Shown: positions 36,775 to 45,460, counted from the stretch's first letter. The stretch: 64,000 nt of DNA from Streptomyces sp. WAC 01529 (GCF_003945545.1 NZ_CP029617.1:2305001-2369000), one strand, 5' to 3'. The notes: generated from the letters alone by a model not told the origin. Numbers and translations: made by a program.

Positions 36775-37833
36775 ATGACAGCGGCAACGATCACGGTGGA
36801 CGGTTCCTACGCGGCCCGGCTCGCACGGCGGGGCGAGTCCTGGTTCCCCGAGCGCTGGACACTGGACTCCCCCGAGCCCTACGTGGTGCCGCTCGCCGGC
36901 CACCAGCCCGAGGAGCCCGGCACCGAAGTGCTGCCAATGACCGACGGGCGCGTACTCATCCACCGCCTTGTGGACGGGCGGCACGCCTTCGCGCTGCTCT
37001 ACCCCACGGGCCCGGAGACCGGCGAGATCCCGCTGGGCACGGTGGAGTGCGAGGGCGAGCTGCGCCTGCTGCCGCCCGCGCCGGACGGGACGCGCGCCTA
37101 CGCCCTCGCGGTCGGCGCCCGCTCGACCGACGTATGGCTGGTGGCGGGGGGCTCGTTCGGGCCCGAGCACCTGGCCGAGGTGCCGGGGCGCTGCTCGGGC
37201 GGGGTCTGGCTGGACCGCGCGGGGCGGATGCTGGCGCTCGACCGGGAGTCGGAGGGGTGCGTCAAGACGGTGGCGGTCGACCTGGAGCGCGACGGCGAGG
37301 TCTCGCCGCTGCTCCAGATCACGGAGGAGAGCGACGACCGGCTGCTGCTCGCCGACATGGACAGCGGGCTGCTCCTCATCCGCTCGAACGCGCCGGGCCA
37401 CGACCGGCTCGGCTGGGGGGTCCTGGGCGGCACTCGCCCCGTCCGCTTCCCGGAGTCGCTGCGGCTCGCGGACTGCGCGGTCACGCCGTTCGCGATCCAG
37501 CCGGGGCAGACGCTGCTCCCGGAGGGCTGCGCGGTGGCGCTGCGGATCGACGGCGCGGCGGGCACCTGGCTCGGCGTCTGGCGCCCCGCGGAGCGGCGCA
37601 TGCGTCAACTACCCGCCCCTGATGGCTGGTTGGCCGGTTCGGGCCGCTGGACAAGGGACGGCGTGCTGCAACTTCCCTATGTGACGGGCACGATGCCCTG
37701 CGGTGTCGCGCGGGTGCCCGCCCCTGCCCAGGTGCTGGTGGAGGCGCCGCGGATGAAGCAGGCTCCGCCCGCCGCCGCCCGCCCCGTTCCGTTGCAGCAG
37801 GCACCTCTTACCGGCCGGGGGGTGGCCGGTTAG
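36775..37833 (+). CDS. Conserved hypothetical protein
   Basis: 352 aa, no signal peptide or membrane segment. It is beta-rich with repeating tryptophan and glycine patterns (VLIHRLVDGRHAFALLYP, TDVWLVAGGSF, GGVWLDRAGRMLALD, LLLADMDSGLLLI), which suggests a beta-propeller-like fold. I do not recognise a function. ATG with GGAGG about ten bases upstream. It diverges from the siderophore-binding protein gene and is followed by a 56-codon gene on the same strand. Confidence 0.7.
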   Translation: MTAATITVDGSYAARLARRGESWFPERWTLDSPEPYVVPLAGHQPEEPGTEVLPMTDGRVLIHRLVDGRHAFALLYPTGPETGEIPLGTVECEGELRLLPPAPDGTRAYALAVGARSTDVWLVAGGSFGPEHLAEVPGRCSGGVWLDRAGRMLALDRESEGCVKTVAVDLERDGEVSPLLQITEESDDRLLLADMDSGLLLIRSNAPGHDRLGWGVLGGTRPVRFPESLRLADCAVTPFAIQPGQTLLPEGCAVALRIDGAAGTWLGVWRPAERRMRQLPAPDGWLAGSGRWTRDGVLQLPYVTGTMPCGVARVPAPAQVLVEAPRMKQAPPAAARPVPLQQAPLTGRGVAG

Positions 37834-37879
37834 ACTCGCTCGGCTGTACGAAGAATCTTCTTACGGGGTGAGTAACGAG

Positions 37880-38050
37880 ATGTCGACAAAGACCAGTACA
37901 GAGACACAGTGGGAGACCGAGCCGCGCCAAGCGGCGACCGTGAACACGACCGCGCGGGACGGCGCCGGTAAACACCGGGGTCCGGTGGCCGAGCACGACG
38001 AGGCCACGGCACCGCGGGGGCGCCACCGCAGGCTCGCGTCGAACTCCTGA
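37880..38050 (+). CDS. Small hydrophilic protein, unknown
   Basis: 56 aa starting MSTKTSTETQWETEPRQAAT and ending in a basic RGRHRRLASNS tail. GGGGTGAG lies eight bases before the ATG. Composition is that of a disordered soluble protein. It is followed by a strong hairpin terminator, which supports a real transcription unit. No family recognised. Confidence 0.55.
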   Translation: MSTKTSTETQWETEPRQAATVNTTARDGAGKHRGPVAEHDEATAPRGRHRRLASNS

Positions 38051-38081
38051 CCAGGGGTTCGGCCCGCAGCACATCGTAGGG

Positions 38082-38126
38082 AAGTCCCGCTCCTCCGCCG
38101 CCAAAAGCGGCACGAGGGCGGGACTT
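38082..38126. terminator. Hairpin terminator between convergent genes
   Basis: Outer stem AAGTCCCGC (38082-38090) pairs with GCGGGACTT (38118-38126); inner stem GCCGC/GCGGC has a CAAAA loop. It lies between the convergent small gene and the SDR gene and can serve both strands. Confidence 0.8.
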
Positions 38127-38141
38127 TCGCGCACTCTGCCC

Positions 38142-39098
38142 CTACTGTCCCCGCTTCAGGCCCAGCACCTCGGACGCCGCGAACGTCTCGCCCCGCGGCC
38201 GGTCCGCGTAGTACGGCGAGAGCAACTCGTCCAGCTCGTCGAAGGTGAACGCCTCCTTCGCCGCGTCGAACTTCGCCGCCACCTTGGGGCGTTCGACGAC
38301 CGCGACCATGCCGCCGTGCACGACGAGCAGCTGGCCGTTGAGCTTCGCGGCGGCGGGCGAGGCCAGATAGCCGACCAGGGGCGAGACGTGTTCGGGCGCC
38401 AGTGGGTCGAGGCGGCCGTCGGCCGGTTCCTGGAAGCCCTGGAAGACGTCCTCGGTCATGCGCGTACGCGCGCGCGGGCAGATCACATTGGCCGTCACGC
38501 CGTACTTGGCAAGCGCGAGGGCCGTCGATGTCGTCAGGCCGACGATGCCGCCCTTCGCCGCCGCGTAGTTGGGCTGGCCCGCGGACCCGGCGAGGAAGGC
38601 CTCCGACGAGGTGTTGACGATCCGCCCGTAGACGGGGCCGCCCGCGGCCTTGGAGCGCTCGCGCCAGTGGGCGGACGCGAAGTGGGTCGTGTTGAAGTGG
38701 CCCTTGAGGTGGACGTGGATGACCGAGTCCCACTCGCTCTCGCTCATCGAGAAGATCATCCGGTCCCGCAGGATGCCCGCGTTGTTGACGAGGATGTCGA
38801 GCTTTCCGTAGGTGTCGATCGCCGACTTCACCAGCGCGCGGGCCTGTTCGTGGTCGGCGACGTCACCGGTGTGGGCGATGGCCTGACCGCCCGCTTCCCG
38901 GATCTCGGCGGCGACCTCCTCCGCGGGCGCCGCCGACGCCTCGCCCGAGCCGTCGCGCCCCGGCTGCCCGAAGTCGTTGACGACCACGCTCGCGCCGAGC
39001 CGGGCCAGTTCCAGCGCCTCGGCACGCCCGAGCCCGCGCCCCGCGCCGGTGACGATCGCGGCGAGCCCCTCAAGTGGCAGTGACGGCGACAGTGACAT
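38142..39098 (-). CDS. Short-chain dehydrogenase, Hsd4A/MFE-type 3-hydroxyacyl-CoA dehydrogenase
   Basis: 318 aa. The NAD-binding motif is TGAGRGLGRAEA, followed by DILVNNAGILRD, and the catalytic centre combines Ser in VNTSSEAF with YAAAK. An extra C-terminal segment (FDAAKEAFTFDELDELLSPY) is shared with the multifunctional-enzyme type 2 / mycobacterial Hsd4A group, which oxidise 3-hydroxyacyl-CoA in side-chain beta-oxidation. GAGGGGGGA precedes the ATG, 13 bp after the alcohol dehydrogenase gene. Last gene of the MaoC-ADH-SDR operon, which carries a KstR-type operator. The exact substrate is inferred from neighbours. Confidence 0.82.
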   Translation of the reverse strand: MSLSPSLPLEGLAAIVTGAGRGLGRAEALELARLGASVVVNDFGQPGRDGSGEASAAPAEEVAAEIREAGGQAIAHTGDVADHEQARALVKSAIDTYGKLDILVNNAGILRDRMIFSMSESEWDSVIHVHLKGHFNTTHFASAHWRERSKAAGGPVYGRIVNTSSEAFLAGSAGQPNYAAAKGGIVGLTTSTALALAKYGVTANVICPRARTRMTEDVFQGFQEPADGRLDPLAPEHVSPLVGYLASPAAAKLNGQLLVVHGGMVAVVERPKVAAKFDAAKEAFTFDELDELLSPYYADRPRGETFAASEVLGLKRGQ

Positions 39099-39111
39099 GG
39101 GGGGTCCCCCC

Positions 39112-40188
39112 TCAGATCTCGATGCACGTACGCAGGGCGGTCCCGGTACGCATCTGGTCGAGGGCCTCGTTGATCTCGGTGAGCCGTACGCGGTGCGTGA
39201 TCATGTTCTCCAGGTCGATGCGGCCCGCCTGCCAGAGCGCGATGGCCCTCTCGTACGACCGCAGGACGTCACCCCCGCCGTACATGGAGGGCAGGATCCG
39301 CTTCTCGTCGAAGAACAGCTCGAACATGTTGAGCTGGAGGTGATCGTCCATGGCCCCCGCCCCGACCACGCACAACGTGCCGCCGCGCCGCGTCATCTCG
39401 TACGCCGTGCGGGCCGTGGCGGACTTGCCGACGACCTCGAAGACGTAGTCGAAACCCTCGCCCGCGGTGATCCGCTGCTTGGCGTCGGCCAGTTCGTCCG
39501 GGGCGACGGCCTCCGTCGCGCCGAACCTCAGGGCGGCCTCGCGGCGCGAGGTGACCGGGTCGACGGCGACGATCTGCGCCGCGCCCTTGAGCCGCGCGCC
39601 CTGGATCGCGGAGATGCCGACGCCGCCGCAGCCGATGACGGCGACCGACGAACCGGCCGCCACGTCTGCGGTGTTGATGGCCGCGCCGAGCCCCGTGGTC
39701 ACCCCGCAGCCGATGAGCGCCGCGATGTCGAAAGGCACGTCGTCGGGGATCGGCACGGCGCACCCGGCGTCGACGACGACCTCCTCGGTGAAGGTGCCCG
39801 TGCCCGCGAAGCCGAAGACGTCACCGCCCGCGCGCCGGAAGTTGGGGGTGCCCGCGTTGAGGAAACCGGCGAGACACAGTTGGGTCTGACCGCGCTTGCA
39901 GGCCGGGCAGGCCCGGCACGCGGGGAGCCAGCAGACCAGGACCCGGTCGCCCTGCGCGATGCCGCTCACGCCGTCGCCGACGTCGACGATCTCGCCGGCG
40001 CCCTCGTGGCCGGGGACGAAGGGGGCGGGCTGCGGCAGCACGCCGTTCATCGCGGAGACGTCCGAGTGGCACAGGCCGGTGGCCCGGATCCGGATCCTCA
40101 CCTTGCCGGGGCCAAAGCCCAGCGCCTCGACGTCGTCGAACACCTCGAGCTTGTCCTGGCCTGTCTCGTGCAGTACGGCTGCGCGCAT
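39112..40188 (-). CDS. Zinc-dependent alcohol dehydrogenase (MDR family)
   Basis: 358 aa medium-chain dehydrogenase. Catalytic zinc ligands are in GLCHSD and GHEGAGEI. The structural zinc loop has four cysteines (CRACPACKRGQTQLC). The nucleotide fold is VAVIGCGGVGISAIQGA. It oxidises an alcohol to an aldehyde with NAD or a related cofactor; substrate unknown. GAGAGGAG lies eleven bases before the ATG. Middle gene of the operon; a 117-bp repeat-bearing gap separates it from the MaoC gene. Confidence 0.88.
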   Translation of the reverse strand: MRAAVLHETGQDKLEVFDDVEALGFGPGKVRIRIRATGLCHSDVSAMNGVLPQPAPFVPGHEGAGEIVDVGDGVSGIAQGDRVLVCWLPACRACPACKRGQTQLCLAGFLNAGTPNFRRAGGDVFGFAGTGTFTEEVVVDAGCAVPIPDDVPFDIAALIGCGVTTGLGAAINTADVAAGSSVAVIGCGGVGISAIQGARLKGAAQIVAVDPVTSRREAALRFGATEAVAPDELADAKQRITAGEGFDYVFEVVGKSATARTAYEMTRRGGTLCVVGAGAMDDHLQLNMFELFFDEKRILPSMYGGGDVLRSYERAIALWQAGRIDLENMITHRVRLTEINEALDQMRTGTALRTCIEI

Positions 40189-40209
40189 GGCGGTACGGCT
40201 CCTCTCTGC

Positions 40210-40268
40210 GTGCGGATCGGCGTACGGATCGGGCGTACGGATCGGCGTACGGACCCCGGTGCGGATCG
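40210..40268. repeat. Five imperfect GCGTACGGATCG repeats between MaoC and ADH genes
   Basis: Units GTGCGGATCG, GCGTACGGATCG, GGCGTACGGATCG, GCGTACGGACC and CCGGTGCGGATCG stand in tandem in the 117-bp gap between two genes of one operon. GTAC/GATC-rich half-palindromes could form an intercistronic structure. Confidence 0.7.
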
Positions 40269-40305
40269 GCGTGACGAGGTCCCGGGTGCGGCCCGGAGCG
40301 ACGGC

Positions 40306-41160
40306 TCAGACGTGTGCGACGACGGTGTCGGCGAGGACCGGCGCGTCGTCCCGCTCGACCGCCGTGACCGTGGCCTGGACGCGGCCCTCGCCGCGCCACA
40401 TGCGGACACGGAGGGTCTCGCCGGGGAAGACGACCCCGGCGAAGCGCGTGCCGTAGCCGCCCACGCGGGAGACGTCGCCGCCGAGCTGGGTGTCGACGAT
40501 GGCCTTGAGCGTCATCCCGTAGGTGCACAGGCCGTGCAGGATCGGCCTGTCGAACCCGGCGAGCGCCGCGAACTCGGGGTCGGCGTGCAGGGGGTTCCAG
40601 TCGCCGGAGAGGCGGTAGAGCAGCGCCTGGTCCTCGCGGACGGGCCGCTCGACTACCAGATCGGGGTCGCCCTCGGGGGCGGGCAGGCGGGCGGAGGGAC
40701 CTCGGTCGCCGCCGAAGCCGCCTTCGCCACGCACGAAGATCTGGGCGTCGCTCGTCCACAGCGGGCCCTCGTCGTCGGCGACCTCGGAGCGCAGGACGAG
40801 GATCGCGGCCTTGCCCTTGTCGTATACGGCGGCGACCTTGGACGTATTGACGGCCTTGCCGCCGACCGGGATGGGGCGGTGCAGCGTGATGCTCTGGCCG
40901 CCGTGCAGCACCGCGGCGAGGTCCACCTCGATGCCGGGTGCCGAGAGGCCGCCGACGACGCCCATGCCCGCTCCCGCGACGGTGGCGAAGCTGGGCAGGA
41001 CGTGCAGCCTGGACTCCAGCGTGTAGCGCAGTTCGTCGGGGTCGGTGGCGGGCAGGCCCGCGCCGAGGCCGAGGTGGTAGAGCTGGACGTCCTTGTGGTC
41101 CCAGGCGATCTCGGTGGACCGGGGCTCGGCGGCGACGGCCTTCTCGGCGTCAATGGGCAT
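40306..41160 (-). CDS. MaoC-family 2-enoyl-CoA hydratase (Hsd4B-like)
   Basis: 284 aa double hot-dog hydratase. Hydratase-2 motif DWNPLHADPEFA with catalytic Asp and His sits in the second half, followed by GFDRPILHGLCTYG. The N-terminal hot dog starts after AWDHKDVQLYHLGLGAG, typical of MFE-2-like and mycobacterial Hsd4B proteins. It hydrates trans-2-enoyl-CoA to (R)-3-hydroxyacyl-CoA, feeding the SDR of the same operon. ATG with AAGGAG ten bases upstream. KstR-type and CTGAC-N5-GTCAG sites lie upstream. Confidence 0.87.
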   Translation of the reverse strand: MPIDAEKAVAAEPRSTEIAWDHKDVQLYHLGLGAGLPATDPDELRYTLESRLHVLPSFATVAGAGMGVVGGLSAPGIEVDLAAVLHGGQSITLHRPIPVGGKAVNTSKVAAVYDKGKAAILVLRSEVADDEGPLWTSDAQIFVRGEGGFGGDRGPSARLPAPEGDPDLVVERPVREDQALLYRLSGDWNPLHADPEFAALAGFDRPILHGLCTYGMTLKAIVDTQLGGDVSRVGGYGTRFAGVVFPGETLRVRMWRGEGRVQATVTAVERDDAPVLADTVVAHV

Positions 41161-41255
41161 GGGGTGGCAGCTCCTTGGCTCCTTGGCCGGCGGCAGAAGA
41201 CCTCGGTGCGGCCGTCCGCACCGTCGACCGCACCGAGGTCGCAACAGGGCCGTTC

Positions 41256-41269
41256 TAGAACGCGTTCCA
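41256..41269. promoter_or_regulatory. KstR-type operator, MaoC operon
   Basis: TAGAACGCGTTCCA fits TNNAACNNGTTNNA at all eight fixed positions, about 96 bp before the MaoC start. Confidence 0.75.
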
Positions 41270-41316
41270 GTCCGGCGTCCCATGTATAGCCGAGCCCCGG
41301 GAAGTTGTGAAGGCTC

Positions 41317-41331
41317 CTGACAGGACGTCAG
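41317..41331. promoter_or_regulatory. Second-type operator candidate CTGAC-N5-GTCAG, MaoC operon
   Basis: CTGAC-AGGAC-GTCAG, extended by a matching C/G pair outside to six-base arms. It lies 47 bp beyond the KstR-type site, further from the MaoC start. The same arms recur at 50830 and 55735, and nearly at 63709. Confidence 0.6.
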
Positions 41332-41424
41332 GTGGGGGTGCGGTGACGGATCCCCCGGGGGCGCCGGGTACGGCGCCGGAGCGGGGTATGGCGGTGGAGC
41401 CGGGTGCGGAGGTGGGCGGTGTGT

Positions 41425-42429
41425 TCAGCGCCAGTCGTCGATCACGTAGGCGTCCGGGTGGCTGTAGCCGGGCTCGTTGGGCTTGTGCATGGTCACGCCT
41501 TGCAGCCAGGTGCGGAACCCGCGGTCGACCATGCGCCGGTAGGCGTCCTGGCGGGCCAGGTTCATTCCGGCGTCCAGTTGCCCCAGCCCCTTCTCGGCGG
41601 CCAGCTGCTCACACGCGTCCAGCAGTCGTTCGAACCGGTCTCCGGCGTCCGGGCCGGGGCGTACGGCGCCGAACTTGACGAAGCAGACGTCCTCGCCGGC
41701 CTCCGACCCCGCTCCGCAGTGGCAGACCGCCAGACCGTCGAGGTCGGAACCGGCGCCCTCTAGGAGGATGGTGTCCCCCAGCCCCTGCGCCTGTACCGCC
41801 GTGATCTCGCGCTCCAGGCTCAGACCCTCGTACACGGCCCCTGTCAGTGCCCGGCTGAGGCTCAGCGCGGCGGGCCGCTCAGCGGCGGGCAGCTCGCCGT
41901 ACAGCACTCGGCCGGGGGGCTCGGTGCCGGAGGGCTCGGTGCCGGGCTCCGCAGCGCCGACGGTGACCTCTTTCTTCATGACGGCTGTCAGGAATCGGGG
42001 CCAGAAGCCGTACCGGCGGTAAAGCTCCAGGTGCTTGGGGCTGTGCGAGAAGGTGAACAGGCCGAGGTGGCGGTTCTCCCAGGTGTCGAAGCAGGCCATG
42101 ACCGGTTCCATGAGGCGCCTGCCGACGCCCTGGTCCCACAGCTCCGGGCTTACGGTCAGCGGGCCGAAGTACCCGACGCTGCCCCAGTCGGCGGCGAAGT
42201 TCGACCCGACGACCCGGCCGTCGAGGGTCGCCGCGAAGGCCGCGTGCGGATCTGCCGCCCAGCGGGTGCGGACATAGTCGGCGGTCCCGAAGAACGTCTC
42301 CGGCTCGGGGATCCCGAGGAAGGTACCGAAGGCGACCCTGAAGATCTCGTCGGCCCGATCCAGGTCCGGCTCGACCAGCGGGCGGATCGACACCGGGGCG
42401 GCGACACTCGTTCGCTTCGCTGCGGGCAT
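41425..42429 (-). CDS. GNAT-family acetyltransferase, two-domain
   Basis: 334 aa. The first half has a typical acetyl-CoA-binding motif (PELWDQGVGRRLMEPVMAC) and LYRRYGFWPRF. The second half looks like a degenerate second GNAT unit (GLAVCHCGAGSE, LGQLDAGMNLARQDAYRRMVDRGF). Substrate unknown. ATG with GGGAGAG seven bases upstream. The 397-bp gap to the divergent response regulator is G-rich with GGAGGCC-like repeats and no credible gene. Confidence 0.8.
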   Translation of the reverse strand: MPAAKRTSVAAPVSIRPLVEPDLDRADEIFRVAFGTFLGIPEPETFFGTADYVRTRWAADPHAAFAATLDGRVVGSNFAADWGSVGYFGPLTVSPELWDQGVGRRLMEPVMACFDTWENRHLGLFTFSHSPKHLELYRRYGFWPRFLTAVMKKEVTVGAAEPGTEPSGTEPPGRVLYGELPAAERPAALSLSRALTGAVYEGLSLEREITAVQAQGLGDTILLEGAGSDLDGLAVCHCGAGSEAGEDVCFVKFGAVRPGPDAGDRFERLLDACEQLAAEKGLGQLDAGMNLARQDAYRRMVDRGFRTWLQGVTMHKPNEPGYSHPDAYVIDDWR

Positions 42430-42826
42430 GATCGCTCTCCCTTCCGCCCCCATCCGGCCCCCATCCCGCCCCCAGTTCCATGACACCACGGACGCGCGGC
42501 GCGGTCTAAGTGGCAGGTCCCCGGGGTGCCGGGGGTCCCTCCAGGAGCCCGGGGGGCGTCGGCTGCGCCTGCTCGTGGCAGCGTCGTGGTGGCCGGTGCG
42601 GGAGGGCGGGGGCCGGTGCAGGGCCGGCGCTGGAAGCCGGTGCTGGAGGCCGGAGGCCGGTTTGGAGCGGTGCAGCGCATGGGGAGTTCCGGCCGCGCGG
42701 TTCCCCGTCGGAGGCGGCAGGCCCATCGCCAGGGTGCGGCGCGCCTGGCCGGAGAGCCGCCCGGCCCCTGCGCGGCATTCCCTCGCCGGTCCGGCACGAT
42801 CTGACTGGCCGTCATACTCTGCTCCT

Positions 42827-43552
42827 GTGAATGAGATGCCCCGGGACCATCGCCCCGCGAAGTGCGTAAGAGTCCTCCTCGCCGAGGACCAGGGCATGCG
42901 GCGGGGCGCGCTCGCCCTGCTGCTCGGGATGGAGGCGGATATCGAGGTCGTCGCGCAGGTCGGTGCGGGGGACCAGGTCGTGGACGCGGCCCTGACCTTC
43001 CGGCCCGACGTGGCGCTGCTCGATGTCGACCTGCCCGGCCGGGGCGGGATTGACGCCGCCGCCAACCTGCGCGAGGAGTGCCCCGACTGCCGGGTCATCA
43101 TCCTCACCACCTTCGCCAGGCCCGGCTGTCTGCGCCGCGCCATGGAAGCGGGCGCGGTCGGCTTCCTCGTCAAGGACGGCCCCGTCGAGGAGCTGGCCCA
43201 GGCGATCCGCCAGGCCCTGCGCGGCGAGACCGTCATCGACCCGGCACTCGCCACCGACCGGCTGGGCGCCGGGCCTGGCACTGGGGTAGGTGTCGGGCCC
43301 AGCGCTGGGCTGGGCGGCGGACCCGGCGCCGGGTCTGACACTGGGCCGGGCTCCGGGTCCAGCCCGTTGACCGGCCGCGAGGCGGAGGTCCTCAAGGCGT
43401 CGGCGGACGGCACCTCGGTCGCCGACATCGCGGGCAAGCTGCGCCTGTCGGAGTCGACCGTGCGGGACTGCCTCTCGGCGGCCATCGGCAAGACCGGGGC
43501 GCGGGACCCGGTGGAAGCGGTGCGGGAGGCCCGGCAGCGGGGGTGGCTCTAG
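42827..43552 (+). CDS. DesR-like NarL-family response regulator, no kinase nearby
   Basis: 241 aa. The receiver domain has the phospho-acceptor Asp in DVALLDVDLPGRGG and Lys in FLVKDGP; the C-terminal LuxR HTH reads LTGREAEVLKASADGTSVAD then LSESTVRDCLSAAIGKTG. Between them is an unusual glycine/proline-rich linker of about 32 residues. No histidine kinase is adjacent on either side. GTG at 42827 is used; an ATG nine bases on is possible. No ribosome binding site precedes the GTG, so the mRNA may be leaderless. Confidence 0.85.
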   Translation: MNEMPRDHRPAKCVRVLLAEDQGMRRGALALLLGMEADIEVVAQVGAGDQVVDAALTFRPDVALLDVDLPGRGGIDAAANLREECPDCRVIILTTFARPGCLRRAMEAGAVGFLVKDGPVEELAQAIRQALRGETVIDPALATDRLGAGPGTGVGVGPSAGLGGGPGAGSDTGPGSGSSPLTGREAEVLKASADGTSVADIAGKLRLSESTVRDCLSAAIGKTGARDPVEAVREARQRGWL

Positions 43553-44015
43553 CGGGGCCCGCGGGGGCGTCCGGGAGGGCTGAGCTGGGTCGGTGGGGGT
43601 GCCTGGGCAGGGGGGCGGTGGTCTGGTCTGGAGTGGGGCGGCCTCGGCCGACCTGCGCCGGATCGGTAGGGGCCTGGCCTGGCCGCTAGGCCTCGCCCGG
43701 GCAGTGAACCCGCACCCAGGCATGGTCCCGCCCGCCCCCGGTAAGCCTCACCCGGCCAGTGAGCCTGCGCCCGGCCGGTGGACCCGCACCCGTCCGTAGA
43801 CCTCACCGGGCCGGTGACACCCGTAATCGGCCAGCCCTGCATCCGCCAGGCACGCCTCTCCCGGCCGGCAGAGCTGCGCCCGGCCAGGCCCGCGCAGACC
43901 CCATCGCCATGCCGCCCGCCTCAGCTCGCCCTCGCCTCACCCTGGCCCGCTTGGCCTGCCCGGCCAGCCCAACCCAGCCCCGCAGCCCCGCCTCCCCCGC
44001 CCCAGGCCCCCGCCC
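43553..44015. other. Convergent intergenic region with degenerate GC repeats
   Basis: 463 bp between convergent genes. It contains repeated CCCGGCCAGTGA/CCCGGCCGGTGG-like units (about 43690-43830) and long C-rich runs. I see no gene and no clean terminator hairpin. Confidence 0.5.
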
Positions 44016-44819
44016 TCAGTCCTTCACCACCGCCGACACCCTCCCCTCCCCGTCGTACAGCCGCACCGTCACCAGCTTGCCGTCCGGGCCCCCGTCTCCC
44101 TCCTCCGTGATGAACCACAGGTACGCCGAGCCCGCCGCCCTCCGCAGGTGCGGCTCGGTCGTGCCGTGCTCGTGCTCCAGCTCGACGCGCTTCGTCTTCG
44201 GGCCCACGTGGCCGATCATGAGCTTCTCGCCCTTCACCTCTATCTCCACCGAGGCGAAGCTCAGGCCGTCGTCACCCCCCGGCTCCTTGTCCTGGAGGCC
44301 AAAGGAGGTCAGCTTCTCCTTGCCGTCGGCCTTCACCACGATCGCGTGCCAGGGGCGGTTCAGGGCCGGGACGGGGTCGGTGGTCCGCTCGTCCCACACG
44401 CCCGCCTCCCTCATCGCCCTCTCCTGGCCGCGCGCCTCCGACGCGTCGAGCGGGGCGCCCCACGTCCGCAGCTCCACCCCGGCCACCTCCTTGCCCGCCT
44501 TGTCGAGCACCTTGGTCAGCGGGGTGACCTGCGGGGCGTAGACATGCCGGGCCTCCGCCGAGTCCACCAGCGCCGCCGGGCGCGTCCGGCTCTCGCCGTC
44601 CACCACGGCGAGCGCCAGCGAACCCGTCGAGCCCGCGATCGCCACGGCCGCCAGCGCTCCGACCACCCAGCGGCGCGTCTTTCTGCGCCGGCCGCCGCGC
44701 ATCACCGCCTGGTACGGGGCTATGCCGATCTCCACCTCGTCCGCCGCGGCCGTCAGGCGGTGGGCGATGTCGCGGTGCGCGGTGGTGTCCTGCCGCGCCG
44801 GGTCCTGGTCCGTGGTCAC
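44016..44819 (-). CDS. Single-pass membrane protein coupled to the sigma factor (putative anti-sigma)
   Basis: 267 aa. Cytosolic N-terminus (about 1-50), one membrane segment (WVVGALAAVAIAGSTGSLAL), then an extracytoplasmic domain of about 190 residues. The GTG start overlaps the sigma stop as GTGA, which argues for stoichiometric coupling and a regulatory partner. No ZAS (HxxxCxxC) zinc motif is present, so it is not a classical zinc anti-sigma; the assignment rests on context. Confidence 0.65.
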   Translation of the reverse strand: MTTDQDPARQDTTAHRDIAHRLTAAADEVEIGIAPYQAVMRGGRRRKTRRWVVGALAAVAIAGSTGSLALAVVDGESRTRPAALVDSAEARHVYAPQVTPLTKVLDKAGKEVAGVELRTWGAPLDASEARGQERAMREAGVWDERTTDPVPALNRPWHAIVVKADGKEKLTSFGLQDKEPGGDDGLSFASVEIEVKGEKLMIGHVGPKTKRVELEHEHGTTEPHLRRAAGSAYLWFITEEGDGGPDGKLVTVRLYDGEGRVSAVVKD

Positions 44820-45460
44820 TGCTTCTCCCCTCGGCTCGCGACCGTCTCGGTTCGGTCTGCGACTCTCTCGGTCCGGCCTGGGACCGCCCCTGTCCGGCCT
44901 GCGGTCTTTTCAGTGCGGCTTGCGACCTTCTCGGTGCGGCTTGTGACCTTCTCGGTCAGTGCGGGTATGGCGCGGAGCTTGGCGATTCCCTTGGCGGCGT
45001 TGCTCTTCACGGCGCCCACCGAGCAGCCCATGGCCTCGGCGGTCTGTGTCTCGCTCAGGTCCTCCCAATACCGCAGGACGACCGCTTCGCGCTGGCGCGC
45101 GGGCAGTTGGGCGAGCGCGCGCAGCAGGGCCGCGCGGTCGTCCGCCTGTGCCATGCGGTCTCCGCGCTCGGGCGCGTCGAGGACCGGCGCCGAGCCCTGG
45201 AGCGACAGGAACTCCTTGAGTTTGGGCCGGTGTCTGCGCGCGTGGGTGTTGATCATGATCCGGCGCACATAGGCGTCCGGGTCGCCCGCGCCGCTCACCT
45301 TGCGCCAGGACACGTACGTCCGCTCAAGGGACGACTGCACCAAGTCCTCCGCCGCGTGCTGCTCCCCCGTGAGAAGAAACGCCGTGCGCATCAACTGCGG
45401 CCAGCGGCTCGCCATGAATCCCTGGAACTCACCGTCCAAGGCCTGCTTTCGCTCCCCCAT
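44816..45460 (-). CDS. SigE-family (ECF-type) RNA polymerase sigma factor
   Basis: 214 aa. Region 2 is FMASRWPQLMRTAFLLTG then AEDLVQSSLERTYVSW. Region 4 is LPARQREAVVLRYWEDLSET then GCSVGAVKSNAAKGIAKLR. It belongs to the SigE group common in Streptomyces. After region 4 comes an unusual tail of RTEKVAS-like heptads. ATG has AAGGAGG upstream. It heads a two-gene operon with the membrane protein, to which it overlaps by four bases. Confidence 0.9.
   Translation of the reverse strand: MGERKQALDGEFQGFMASRWPQLMRTAFLLTGEQHAAEDLVQSSLERTYVSWRKVSGAGDPDAYVRRIMINTHARRHRPKLKEFLSLQGSAPVLDAPERGDRMAQADDRAALLRALAQLPARQREAVVLRYWEDLSETQTAEAMGCSVGAVKSNAAKGIAKLRAIPALTEKVTSRTEKVASRTEKTAGRTGAVPGRTERVADRTETVASRGEKQ
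44822..44958 (-). repeat. 21-nt degenerate repeats in the sigma factor 3' end
   Basis: About six degenerate 21-nt units encode heptads related to RTEKVAS (variants RTEKTAG, RTGAVPG, RTERVAD, RTETVAS), forming a charged C-terminal tail on the sigma factor. Confidence 0.8.
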
